Shown here: positions 1-7,765 of the stretch, in pieces
How the letters are laid out: each line of letters begins with the position of its first letter
Numbering within the stretch: position 1 is the stretch's first letter
Assembly: GCA_947589445.1 (NCBI GenBank)
Contig: CANQAB010000006.1
Coordinates: 1 to 34,614 of the forward strand
Length of the DNA stretch: 34,614 nt
Source of the DNA: an uncultured Clostridia bacterium
Lineage (GTDB): Bacteria > Bacillota > Clostridia > TANB77 > CAG-508
Reading direction: 5' to 3'
Made by a program: the position numbers and the translations under genes
The notes under the pieces: generated by a model
The model's database searches: none
Told to the model about the DNA's origin: nothing
What the model saw: only the letters and a program-made list of their open reading frames with translations

Positions 1-112
1 TTGAGGCGGGGAATACCCCTTGGCTTGGAGGGTCTAATTTTGAAAAAAAGTGCTCAAAAATAGGCTGAGAGATTACTTAAAATAATGTTAGCGTCAAATT
101 ACAATTTATTTA
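1..112. repeat. Dispersed structured repeat, copy A (left part cut by window edge)
   Basis: This stretch matches 12287-12399 almost base for base. I count two one-base length differences and a handful of substitutions. In the complete copy it forms the right arm of a long hairpin, whose left arm here would lie outside the window. It ends about 90 bases before mutL, just upstream of that gene's promoter. I see no coding potential. Whether it is a mobile element, a structured RNA or a terminator-like spacer is unknown. Confidence 0.85.
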
Positions 113-151
113 ATTAATTGTTAAAAACTTATACACAAAAATTGTAATAAA

Positions 152-160
152 TGATATAAT
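152..160 (+). promoter_or_regulatory. Extended -10 promoter for mutL
   Basis: A perfect TATAAT at 155-160 is preceded by TGA, an extended -10 arrangement. No good -35 box sits 17 bases upstream, which is tolerated for extended -10 promoters. It lies 40 bases before the mutL start and directly after repeat copy A. Confidence 0.55.
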
Positions 161-200
161 GCAAAAGAAGATAAATAGTACAATAGATAAGGGGTAATTT

Positions 201-2384
201 ATGGGAAATATAGTTTTATTAGATGATTTAACAATAAATAAAATAGCTGCAGGAGAAGTAATAGAAAGACCAGCATCAGTTATAAAAGAAATGGTAGAAA
301 ATTCTATAGATGCTGGAGCAACCATTATTAACGTTGAAATAAGAAATGGTGGAATTTCATATATTCGTGTTTCAGATAATGGAAAAGGAATTTTAAAAGA
401 TGATATGGAAATTGCTTTTGAGAGACATGCAACAAGTAAAATAAGACAAGCTAGTGACTTAGACACAATAAAGTCTATGGGATTTAGAGGTGAAGCTTTA
501 GCAAGTGTTGCAGCAATTGCAAATGTGGAAATGATTTCAAAACATGAAGATGCAAATATAGGAAATAGAATTGTAGTAGAAGCTGGAAAAACTTTAGAAT
601 TTGAGGAGATAGGTTGCCCACAAGGAACAACAATTACAGTAAGTAATCTATTTTTTAATACTCCTGTAAGGTATAAATTTTTAAAGAAAGACTTTACAGA
701 AGCTGGGTATATAGAAGATGTAATTACAAGAATAGCATTAGTAAATCCGAATATTTCAATAAAGCTTATTAATACAGGAAAAACTGTTATTCAAACAAGC
801 GGAAATGGGAGCCTTCAAGATGTTATATATGCTATTTATGGAAAAGATATAGCAAGTAGCGTATTAGATGTAGAGTATAATTATGAAGATGTTCATATTG
901 CTGGAGTAGTTGGAAAACCTGAAATTGCAAGAAGTAATAGAGGTAATCAATTATTTTTTGTAAATAAAAGGTATATAAAAGATAAAGTTTTAACTGGAGC
1001 AACAGAAAAAGCATTTAAAGGAATGATTCCTATAGGAAAATATGGATTTGTTGTTTTAAATATAGAAATTGATCCATCTAAAGTTGATGTTAATGTTCAT
1101 CCTGCTAAATTAGAAGTAAGATTTGCAGAAGAAAATAAAATTTTTAAAGCAGTTTATCATGCAATACAAGAAACTTTACTTAAGGCAGAACTTATAGAAG
1201 CACCTGAAAGAGAGGTAGAAGATACAAAAGAAGATGTAGAAAAAGCAAAAAAGCTAAATTCTTTTGGAAATTTATTTGGTGGAAGAAAATACAATTCTGA
1301 ACCTATAATTAATAAAAACAAGAATATTTTGGAAGATATATATAATAAGAATAATATGGAAGAAACTCAAGTAATTAATGCAGAAGAGATAAAAGCACAA
1401 TTAAAGCAAGAACAAGAGAACATTGAAAAGTCTAATATCAGTAATGAGCAAAAGGAAAACCTAAAGAATTCAAATATATCTATTGGAGATGTTTTAACAG
1501 ACTTAGCAAGAATAAGAGCTAACATGAATGAGGAAATAGATGAAACAAGTAAGAAAAATGTAAATAATATACAACCAAATTCTCAATTAAATAATTCATA
1601 TAATGAAATATCTAAAAATATGGAGAAATTAGAAAATTTAAAAGTATCTGAAAGTTTTGATGCTATGTATGAAAAGGCATTTGGAAAAATACCTGCATCA
1701 ACAGAAGAAAAAATAGAAGACGATAAGAAAAAAATTGATGGATATGATATTGTAAAAGATAATAATATTTCTGTATTTGAAGAAGTAGAAGAATATAAAC
1801 AAATGCCAGTATATAAATTTATTGGAATAGCATTTTCTACATATATTATTATAGAAATAAAAGACGAAATGTATATTATAGATCAACATGCTGCACATGA
1901 AAGAATAATGTATGAAAAAATAAAAAAGAATTATTATTCACAAGGAGAAAAAGAATCACAGCTTTTATTATTGCCAGATATTATTACATTAACACATAAA
2001 GAAATGGACATAGCACGTGATAATATGGGAATATTTCAAAGAGCAGGTTTTGAGTTAGAAGAATTTGGAGAAAACACTATAAAATTAACTGGTGTACCAA
2101 CTGTATGTTATGATTTAGATACAAAGGAATTGTTTTTAGAAACTTTAGATGAAATTAATACAGTAGCAAGAACAGCAAAACAAGAAATAGAGGAAAGATT
2201 TATAGCTACTGTAGCATGTAAATCTGCAGTAAAGGCTAAAATGGCATTGGATGTACAGGAAGTTGAAAATTTAATGGATCAGCTATTAAAATTACCAAAT
2301 CCATTTACTTGCCCACATGGAAGACCTACAGCAATTAAAATGGATAAGAAAGATATAGAAAAAAAATTTGCACGTAGAAAATAG
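201..2384 (+). CDS. mutL: DNA mismatch repair protein MutL
   Basis: MutL couples mismatch recognition by MutS to strand incision and removal. The N-terminal GHKL ATPase shows the ENSIDAGA, DNGKG and GFRGEAL motifs within the first 100 residues. The C-terminal dimerisation domain carries the metal-binding endonuclease motif DQHAAHERIMYE from residue 561, the ACKSAVKA segment, and CPHGRP at about 704. This is therefore the endonuclease-active type of MutL found in bacteria without MutH. The linker between them (about 340-520) is long, rich in Asn, Lys and Glu, and looks disordered. The length of 727 residues is at the high end for the family because of that linker. A GGGG ribosome binding site precedes the ATG. 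miaA follows after 21 bases, the common mutL-miaA order, so the two are probably co-transcribed. mutS is not in the window. Confidence 0.97.
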   Translation: MGNIVLLDDLTINKIAAGEVIERPASVIKEMVENSIDAGATIINVEIRNGGISYIRVSDNGKGILKDDMEIAFERHATSKIRQASDLDTIKSMGFRGEALASVAAIANVEMISKHEDANIGNRIVVEAGKTLEFEEIGCPQGTTITVSNLFFNTPVRYKFLKKDFTEAGYIEDVITRIALVNPNISIKLINTGKTVIQTSGNGSLQDVIYAIYGKDIASSVLDVEYNYEDVHIAGVVGKPEIARSNRGNQLFFVNKRYIKDKVLTGATEKAFKGMIPIGKYGFVVLNIEIDPSKVDVNVHPAKLEVRFAEENKIFKAVYHAIQETLLKAELIEAPEREVEDTKEDVEKAKKLNSFGNLFGGRKYNSEPIINKNKNILEDIYNKNNMEETQVINAEEIKAQLKQEQENIEKSNISNEQKENLKNSNISIGDVLTDLARIRANMNEEIDETSKKNVNNIQPNSQLNNSYNEISKNMEKLENLKVSESFDAMYEKAFGKIPASTEEKIEDDKKKIDGYDIVKDNNISVFEEVEEYKQMPVYKFIGIAFSTYIIIEIKDEMYIIDQHAAHERIMYEKIKKNYYSQGEKESQLLLLPDIITLTHKEMDIARDNMGIFQRAGFELEEFGENTIKLTGVPTVCYDLDTKELFLETLDEINTVARTAKQEIEERFIATVACKSAVKAKMALDVQEVENLMDQLLKLPNPFTCPHGRPTAIKMDKKDIEKKFARRK

Positions 2385-2405
2385 AATTAATAAGAAAGGA
2401 AAAAG

Positions 2406-3320
2406 ATGAAACCAACAGTAATAGTAATTTGTGGACCTACTGCATCTGGAAAAACAGCACTATCAATAGAACTTGCGAAAAGAATAAACGGAGAAATTGT
2501 ATCTGCCGATTCTATGCAGATATATAAAGAAATGGATATTGGCAGTGCAAAAGTAACTAAAGAAGAAATGCAAGGAATTAGGCATTATTTAATAGATTGT
2601 GTTTCACCAGACAAGAGATATAGTGTTGCAAATTATAAAAAAGATGCAAAGCAAGCAATAGAAGAAATATTAAAAAAAGGAAAAATACCAATTGTTGTCG
2701 GAGGAACAGGCTTATATATAGATTCGCTTATTTATGAAATAGAGTATAGTAATATAGTAATAGATGAAAGCTATAGAAAAGAATTAAAAGAAATAAAAGA
2801 AAATGAAGGATTAGAAGTATTATATAAAAAGGCATTGAAAATAGACCCAAAAGCAATGGAAAAAATTAGTCCAAATGATTATAAAAGAATTGCTAGAGTT
2901 TTAGAAATATATCATGCAACTGGAAAAACAAAAACAATGCAAGAGCAAGAATCTAAATTAAAAGAGATACCTTATAATTATAAAGTCTTTGCAATAGATT
3001 ATGATAGAGAAAAACTTTATACAAGAATTAATAAGAGAGTAGATATTATGATAGAAAAAGGACTTATTAAAGAAGTACAAAATTTGCTTGAACGTTATGA
3101 TGAATTTCCAACTAGTATGCAAGGATTGGGATATAAAGAAGTCAAACAATATTTAGATGGACAACTAAAAAAAGATGAAATGATAGAAAAAATAAAACAA
3201 GAGTCAAGAAGATATGCTAAAAGGCAATTTACATGGTTTAGAAAAAATAAACAGACAATATGGCTAAATGGTGAAGAAGAAGTTTCGAAAAATATAGATA
3301 GAATTTTGGAAGAAATTTAA
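2406..3320 (+). CDS. miaA: tRNA dimethylallyltransferase MiaA
   Basis: MiaA transfers the dimethylallyl group from DMAPP to N6 of A37 in tRNAs that read codons starting with U, which stabilises codon-anticodon pairing and frame maintenance. The P-loop GPTASGKT is at residues 10-17, followed by SADSMQIY near 33-40, GGTGLYID near 99-106, and the C-terminal RYAKRQFTWFRK tRNA-contact segment. The 304 residues match the family length. A GAAAGGAAAAAG ribosome binding site precedes the ATG. It sits in the mutL operon, and the next gene begins 17 bases after its stop. A37 modification affects frameshifting in general, which matters here because several genes in the window seem to need a +1 shift, but no direct link is shown. 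Confidence 0.97.
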   Translation: MKPTVIVICGPTASGKTALSIELAKRINGEIVSADSMQIYKEMDIGSAKVTKEEMQGIRHYLIDCVSPDKRYSVANYKKDAKQAIEEILKKGKIPIVVGGTGLYIDSLIYEIEYSNIVIDESYRKELKEIKENEGLEVLYKKALKIDPKAMEKISPNDYKRIARVLEIYHATGKTKTMQEQESKLKEIPYNYKVFAIDYDREKLYTRINKRVDIMIEKGLIKEVQNLLERYDEFPTSMQGLGYKEVKQYLDGQLKKDEMIEKIKQESRRYAKRQFTWFRKNKQTIWLNGEEEVSKNIDRILEEI

Positions 3321-3337
3321 GGAAGGAATGGATTACA

Positions 3338-4583
3338 TTGCTACAGGATAAATTAGTAAAGAAAAGTAAAATAGATGTAAAAGTGGTAGTAGTATTAATT
3401 ATTATTATAATTTTTATTATGTGTTTCGCTTATAGTATTATTGCATTATTTATGAATCCAACAGATACATTTATGATAGAAAATGGAAAAATATCAGAAT
3501 CAGAAGAAACAGTGCGGATATTTAATAAGGGATGAAAAAATTTTTCAGGGAAATAATTATAAAAATGGAATATTGCAAATAAAAACAGAGGGACAAAGGG
3601 TAGCAAAAGGAGATCCAATTTTTAGGTATTATACCAATAATGAAGAAAATCTTGTGAAAAAAATAGAAGAGTTAGATATACAAATACAGGATGCTTTAGA
3701 GCAAAATACAAATATATATTCCAGTGATATTGCTGCAATTGATAAGCAGATAGAAGAAAAATTAATTAAAATTTCAACAATGAATAAAAAAGTAGATATA
3801 TCAGAGTATAAAAAAGATATTAATAATGCACTTACCAAAAAAGCTAAGTTAACAGGAGAATCGAGTCCTGCAGGATCATATATAAAAGAGCTTATTTCAA
3901 AAAGAAGTAAGTACGAAGAACAATTAAATTCAGGTTCAGAATATATTAAAGCAACAGTAAGTGGAGTAGTATCATATAAGTTAGATGGATTAGAGGAAAC
4001 TTTAACTACAAATAATTTTGAAAATATTACCGAGGATTATTTAAATAATTTAAAATTAAAAACAGGTGAGATAATTCCTAGCAGTAATGAAGGAGGTAAA
4101 ATTGTAAATAATTATAAATGTTATATAGCTACCATAATGAAATCAGAAGAAGCAAAAAGTGCTGAAATAAATGATAGCGTGCAGATAATGCTATCTACAG
4201 GTGATGAGATAAAAGCTACTGTCGATTATGTTTCGAATCAAGAGAGTGGAAATAGATTAATTATTTTTAAAATAACAAATGATGTAGAAAAATTAATTAG
4301 TTATCGAAAAATATCTCTTGAAGTAGTATGGTGGAATGCAAGTGGATTAAGAGTACCTAATTCATCTATTGTGGAAAGAGATGGTAAAAACTATATTGTT
4401 AGAAAAAGAGTGGGTTATGAAGACAATATATTAGTAAAAATCCTAAAAAAATCTGAAAATTACAGCATTATAGAAAATTTTACAAGTTTAGAATTAAAAG
4501 AAATGGGTTATTCTACGGAAGAAATTAAAAATATGAAAGCTATTAGCTTATATGACGAAATATTGCTTAGTCCGACAAAATAA
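3338..4583 (+). CDS. HlyD-like membrane adaptor, needs +1 frameshift at CGG (3515)
   Basis: Read straight, the first frame ends at 3535. Skipping one C at 3515 joins 59 codons to a further 355, giving a continuous 414-residue protein. It has a short basic N-terminus, one membrane segment (about residues 17-40), a barrel-sandwich/lipoyl-like half (GYLIRDEKIFQG... then EGQRVAKGDPIF), a Glu/Lys-rich helical hairpin, and the second half beginning near SGVVSYKLDG. That order is typical of HlyD-type adaptors. Homologues of this kind are common upstream of sepF in Clostridia; the partner transporter or process is unknown. The start is probably TTG at 3338, nine bases after AAGGAAGG, because the ATG at 3328 hits a stop at once. 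Alternatives are a real pseudogene or a base-call error, but the break is identical in kind to four others in this window. Confidence 0.75.
3515..3518 (+). other. In-frame CGG recoding site 1 (HlyD-like gene)
   Basis: The zero-frame codons GTG then CGG lead to a stop six codons later. Skipping the C gives GTG-GGA (Val-Gly) and restores the reading frame for 355 more residues. There is no slippery run and no Shine-Dalgarno-like sequence just upstream, unlike the prfB frameshift site. Confidence 0.6.
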
Positions 4584-4636
4584 TATTACAGTAATATTAC
4601 AATAATATTAAAAATAAATTACGTTATAAAAAAGTA

Positions 4637-4667
4637 TTGACAATGAAGGAAAAAAGTAAGATACTAT
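4637..4667 (+). promoter_or_regulatory. Probable sepF promoter
   Basis: A perfect TTGACA at 4637-4642 is followed by GATACT at 17-base spacing or TACTAT at 19-base spacing. The -10 choice is uncertain. It lies 45 bases before the sepF start, in the spacer after the HlyD-like gene. Confidence 0.55.
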
Positions 4668-4710
4668 AACTAGATTTTAATTACGAATGAATATTTAGGA
4701 GGTTTTATAA

Positions 4711-5178
4711 ATGGCAGGAGCTATTGTTAACAAATTCTGGGAAGTTTTTGGAGTAAATCAAAATGATGATGAAGAAGAGGAAGAAGAATATATAGATGAA
4801 GAAGTAACTGATGAAGAACAAGAGGAAACAGAGGAGAGAGGTTTTTTCTCTAAAAGAAATAAAGTTGTAAATATGCCACAGACTCATCAAGTTAGAATGG
4901 TCATTTCTCAACCAACAAGTTTCGAACAAGCTGAAGAGATATGCACATATCTAAAAAATAGAAAATCAGTAATTGTAAATTTAGAATATGTAAATAAAGA
5001 TGTAGCAAGAAGGATAGTTGATGTTATGAGTGGAGCTGTTCATGCGTTAGATGGACATATCCAAAAAATTTCTAATTCAATTTTCTTAATAGCACCTACT
5101 TATTATGAAATTTCTACAGAAATGGCTAGAGACGAAATAAAAAATAAACTTTCAGTTTCTTGGTTAAAAAATGGATAA
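4711..5178 (+). CDS. sepF: Cell division protein SepF
   Basis: SepF bundles FtsZ filaments and tethers them to the membrane at the septum. The N-terminal MAGAIVNKFWEVFG is the amphipathic membrane-binding helix. A strongly acidic linker (about 17-50) follows, then the compact alpha/beta SepF domain (about 60-150) with VNLEYVNKDVARRIVDVMSG and the GHIQKISNSIFLIAP strand. The 155 residues are typical. A good AGGAGG-type site precedes the ATG. divIVA follows, so this is a small part of the Gram-positive division cluster; ylmE and ylmG homologues are not present here. Confidence 0.96.
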   Translation: MAGAIVNKFWEVFGVNQNDDEEEEEEYIDEEVTDEEQEETEERGFFSKRNKVVNMPQTHQVRMVISQPTSFEQAEEICTYLKNRKSVIVNLEYVNKDVARRIVDVMSGAVHALDGHIQKISNSIFLIAPTYYEISTEMARDEIKNKLSVSWLKNG

Positions 5179-5318
5179 TTATAGATGATAGTACAAGGGC
5201 GGACAATTTGGGAGCAAAATACCTATGTCCGCTCATAATGTGTTTATTGTGTGTTATAGAATGTTTATATTACAAGAAAAAGATAATGTATGTAAAACTT
5301 TAGAAGGAGGAGTTATAT

Positions 5319-5768
5319 ATGATAACACCACTAGATATTGAAAATAAAAAGTTTTCAAAACAAATGGTAAATGGATACAGCGTAGACGAAGTAGATGATT
5401 TTTTAGATGATTTGACAGTAGAATATGAAAAATTATTTAAAGAGAATTCTGAATATAAAAATGAAATTGTAAAATTAAAAGAAGATATGGAGCATTATAA
5501 AACTATAGAAAATACATTACAAAATACTCTAATGATGGCTCAAACTACAGCTGAAGAAGTAAAAGAAGTTGCAAAGCAGCAAGCAGAGCAAATTATAAAT
5601 GATGCAAAAAGCAATGCACAAAAAGAAGCAGATTCATTAGATAACCAAATAGTTTTAAAGAAAAAAGAGCTAGAAGATGTACAAAAACAATTTGATGTAT
5701 ATAAAGCAAAAATGGAGTCATTGTTAATTTCACAATTGGAATTAATAAAAGATATTAATAAAGAATAA
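5319..5768 (+). CDS. divIVA: DivIVA-family septum/pole protein
   Basis: DivIVA proteins bind curved membrane at septa and poles and act as scaffolds for division or growth partners. The N-terminal lipid-binding domain is clear (MITPLDIENKKFS, then NGYSVDEVDDFLDDL, residues 1-32). It is followed by coiled coil through about residue 145 with Ala- and Gln-rich heptads (QTTAEEVKEVAKQQAEQ). At 149 residues it is on the short side but within the family. AGAAGGAGG is well placed before the ATG. The pairing with sepF fits a division role; which partner it recruits cannot be told. Confidence 0.93.
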   Translation: MITPLDIENKKFSKQMVNGYSVDEVDDFLDDLTVEYEKLFKENSEYKNEIVKLKEDMEHYKTIENTLQNTLMMAQTTAEEVKEVAKQQAEQIINDAKSNAQKEADSLDNQIVLKKKELEDVQKQFDVYKAKMESLLISQLELIKDINKE

Positions 5769-5776
5769 ATTTAATA

Positions 5777-5847
5777 AAGACAAACATATTTTATATAGTT
5801 TTATGCAATATATAAAACGATAACAGGTATAAATGTGGTTGTCTTTT
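5777..5847 (+). terminator. Long hairpin after divIVA, possible terminator
   Basis: AAAGACAA (5777-5784) pairs with TTGTCTTT (5840-5847), and inner ACATATTT/AAATGT segments extend the pairing around a large AT-rich loop. A short T-rich run follows. The large loop makes it a weaker candidate than the other terminators here. Confidence 0.4.
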
Positions 5848-5908
5848 AATATGTTTACTTGCATTTTAAAGTTAAATTTGCTAAAATATATTTAAAGAGG
5901 TGATACAA

Positions 5909-6382
5909 ATGAGAACAATGTCAAATTATTTAATTATTATGTTTTCTGTTTTAGTATTTATATTTAGATTAATAGTTGTATTTACTACTATAATGGGAAT
6001 TGAATTTATGGTACAATCAATAAATGTAAATTTAGAAATAGCATATTTATTTGTTATGTTAATATCTATTATATTGTTAAGTAAAAATAAATTATCAGGA
6101 GCAATACTATATTTAATAAGTTCTTTGGCATATTTTGGACCTACGTTGCTAAGCCAATTTAAATATGCATTTTCTAGCAATATTAGTGCAGATACTGCTC
6201 TAGAAATTGTCGTATCGTTTATATGTGTCGTAATACCTATATTTGCTTTCTTTATTATAGCGTTAGCAAAGAAACAAGAAAAGAAACCAGTTGATAAGAA
6301 AACAGATTTCTTTTATAAAAACGAAGCATATGATAGAAAATATGATGAAAGAGCAGATAAGAACAACTATAGAACATTATAA
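5909..6382 (+). CDS. Small four-helix membrane protein, function unknown
   Basis: I do not recognise the family. The 157-residue product has about four hydrophobic segments (residues about 8-30, 40-58, 63-80 and 100-120). They are followed by a charged, Lys/Asp/Tyr-rich cytoplasmic tail that resembles tails of other small Gram-positive division-locus membrane proteins, but no motif supports a function. The ATG at 5909 is chosen over an in-frame GTG at 5900 because AAAGAGGTGAT overlaps that GTG and sits correctly for 5909. It lies 140 bases after divIVA and ends at a strong bidirectional terminator shared with the convergent telA. Confidence 0.8.
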   Translation: MRTMSNYLIIMFSVLVFIFRLIVVFTTIMGIEFMVQSINVNLEIAYLFVMLISIILLSKNKLSGAILYLISSLAYFGPTLLSQFKYAFSSNISADTALEIVVSFICVVIPIFAFFIIALAKKQEKKPVDKKTDFFYKNEAYDRKYDERADKNNYRTL

Positions 6383-6394
6383 TGAAATAATATA

Positions 6395-6440
6395 AAAAAG
6401 AGATTTGAAATGTGAAAAAATTCATTTCAAATCTCTTTTT
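6395..6440. terminator. Bidirectional intrinsic terminator
   Basis: An 18-base perfect inverted repeat (6395-6412 and 6423-6440) starts with a run of A and ends with a run of T, so it can end transcription in both directions. It lies between the stops of two convergent genes, which is where such a terminator is expected. Confidence 0.9.
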
Positions 6441-6461
6441 AGTTTTCAAATAATATAAAAT

Positions 6462-7640
6462 TTAGCTGTTATTTTCAGAAGCTATTTTAACCTCTAAAAG
6501 TTTATTTTTAAGTTCAGATTCAATTTTAATAAGCTCACTTTCAGCAGCCAATCTTTTAGCTTTGCCGTCAGAGTGAATTTCTAATAGTTTATCAATAGTT
6601 TCAATTAAATCACCATTGGTTTTTTGAAGAGTTTCAACATCTATAATGGCTTTTTCAGATTCTTCTGCTATTTGAATAGTACCTTGTTTTAAAAGTTCGC
6701 TATTTGCCTTTAACATGTCATTAGTTAGGTTAGTTACTTTCTTTTGAGTATCTAATGCTTTTTTAGAATTAGCTAATCCAAGAGCAATAACAATTTGATT
6801 TTTCCAAAGAGGAATAGTATTAATCAAAGAGCTTTGAATTTTATTTATAAGTTCACTATCATTATTTTGTATAAGTCTAATTTGTGGAGCCATTTGGATA
6901 GATATTATTCTAGTAGTTTTCAAATCATATAGTTTCTTTTCAAATCTATTAATTGTATCAGACATATCTTTTACAGCTTGAATATCTAATTGATCATTTG
7001 TTTCTTCAGCTTTTTGTTTAAGAGCAGGTAGCGTTACATTATTTAATTCTTCTAGCTTTTTTTCGCCTGCTATAATGTATAAAGAAAGTTGTTTAAAATA
7101 TTCTAGATTCTTTTCATACATAGTATCAAAAGTTGCAATATCTTTAAGCATTGTTAACTTTTGAGATTCAAGCATTTTTTCAATTTTATCAATATTTACT
7201 TCTACTTTATTGTATTTTGCAAGCAATTTATCAAATTGTTTTTTAGCAGAATTAAATATACTAAAAATTCCCTTTTGTGGTGATGTTATAGATGTTGTGT
7301 CATCATTAAAAGATTTTATTTCAGTTACAAGATTAGATAGTAATTCTCCAACTGCACCAGTATCTTTAGTTTTTACTTCTGTTAAAACAGAATCAGAAAA
7401 TTTTGATATATTAGTTTGAGCAGATGCACCATATTGTAAAAGTTGAGCAGTATTTGTGACATCTATTTTTTGTAAAAAGGAATTGATAGCTTCCTGTTCT
7501 ACAGGAGTTAATTCATCATAATTTAAAGATTTTTCAATTTTGGTTTCGGTAATTTCATTACCATTTAAAATAGTATTTTCTAATTTCTTTGAGTCAATTT
7601 TTTCAGTAACTTTTAATTCTAAAGTTTCCATTTTTTTCAC
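6462..7640 (-). CDS. telA: TelA/KlaA-family protein (toxic anion resistance family)
   Basis: The 392-residue, almost wholly helical protein matches the TelA family: a variable N-terminus, TAQLLQYGASAQTNISKFSDSVL near 60-85, then long helices with MLKDIATFDTMYEKNLEYFKQLSLYIIAGEKKL and the conserved TTRIISIQMAPQIRLIQNN stretch near 240. TelA proteins are named for tellurite resistance, but most chromosomal copies belong to general envelope or chemical-stress clusters, often with XpaC and VWA proteins as here. The start is uncertain: GTG at 7640 or ATG at 7631. The best SD lies about 30 bases upstream, separated from the start by a perfect 9-bp hairpin. Last gene of a three-gene minus-strand unit. 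Confidence 0.88.
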   Translation of the reverse strand: MKKMETLELKVTEKIDSKKLENTILNGNEITETKIEKSLNYDELTPVEQEAINSFLQKIDVTNTAQLLQYGASAQTNISKFSDSVLTEVKTKDTGAVGELLSNLVTEIKSFNDDTTSITSPQKGIFSIFNSAKKQFDKLLAKYNKVEVNIDKIEKMLESQKLTMLKDIATFDTMYEKNLEYFKQLSLYIIAGEKKLEELNNVTLPALKQKAEETNDQLDIQAVKDMSDTINRFEKKLYDLKTTRIISIQMAPQIRLIQNNDSELINKIQSSLINTIPLWKNQIVIALGLANSKKALDTQKKVTNLTNDMLKANSELLKQGTIQIAEESEKAIIDVETLQKTNGDLIETIDKLLEIHSDGKAKRLAAESELIKIESELKNKLLEVKIASENNS

Positions 7641-7641
7641 A

Positions 7642-7673
7642 GATGTTAGTTTTTATAACTAACATCGTCTCCT
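7642..7673 (-). promoter_or_regulatory. Hairpin between SD and telA start
   Basis: On the minus strand AGGAG (7673-7669) is followed by a perfect 9-bp inverted repeat (7666-7658 with 7650-7642, loop of seven) and then the GTG at 7640. Folding would bring the SD to about three bases from the GTG. The unfolded form instead places the SD near an out-of-frame ATG at 7665 that opens a 20-codon ORF ending at 7603, inside telA. This could gate telA translation. Confidence 0.5.
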
Positions 7674-7765
7674 TTCTTAAATAAAATAATTATATAAAAT
7701 ATTTATTATTAATAATGTTTTAATTAAGTTAAAGTAATATAAGTAAAATATATTAAGAAGATGAA

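Noticed and set aside
3490-3520. prfB-like programmed frameshift signal at the CGG sites
   Set aside because: No CTT-TGA-type slippery site and no SD-like sequence is found upstream of any of the five; the preceding codons are all different.
3338-4583. Treating the HlyD-like, hemW and yifB breaks as ordinary independent pseudogenes
   Set aside because: All five lesions are the same base in the same codon phase before Gly, and no other lesion is present; random decay does not predict that. A systematic sequencing error does remain possible and is stated as such.
5197-5235. GCGGACA/TGTCCGC inverted repeat between sepF and divIVA as a terminator
   Set aside because: There is pairing but no T run after it on either strand, so I do not call it; it could be a small regulatory hairpin.
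7603-7665. Annotating the 20-codon ORF overlapping telA as a gene
   Set aside because: The SD spacing is only three bases and no homology is recognisable; it is kept as part of the telA leader finding only.
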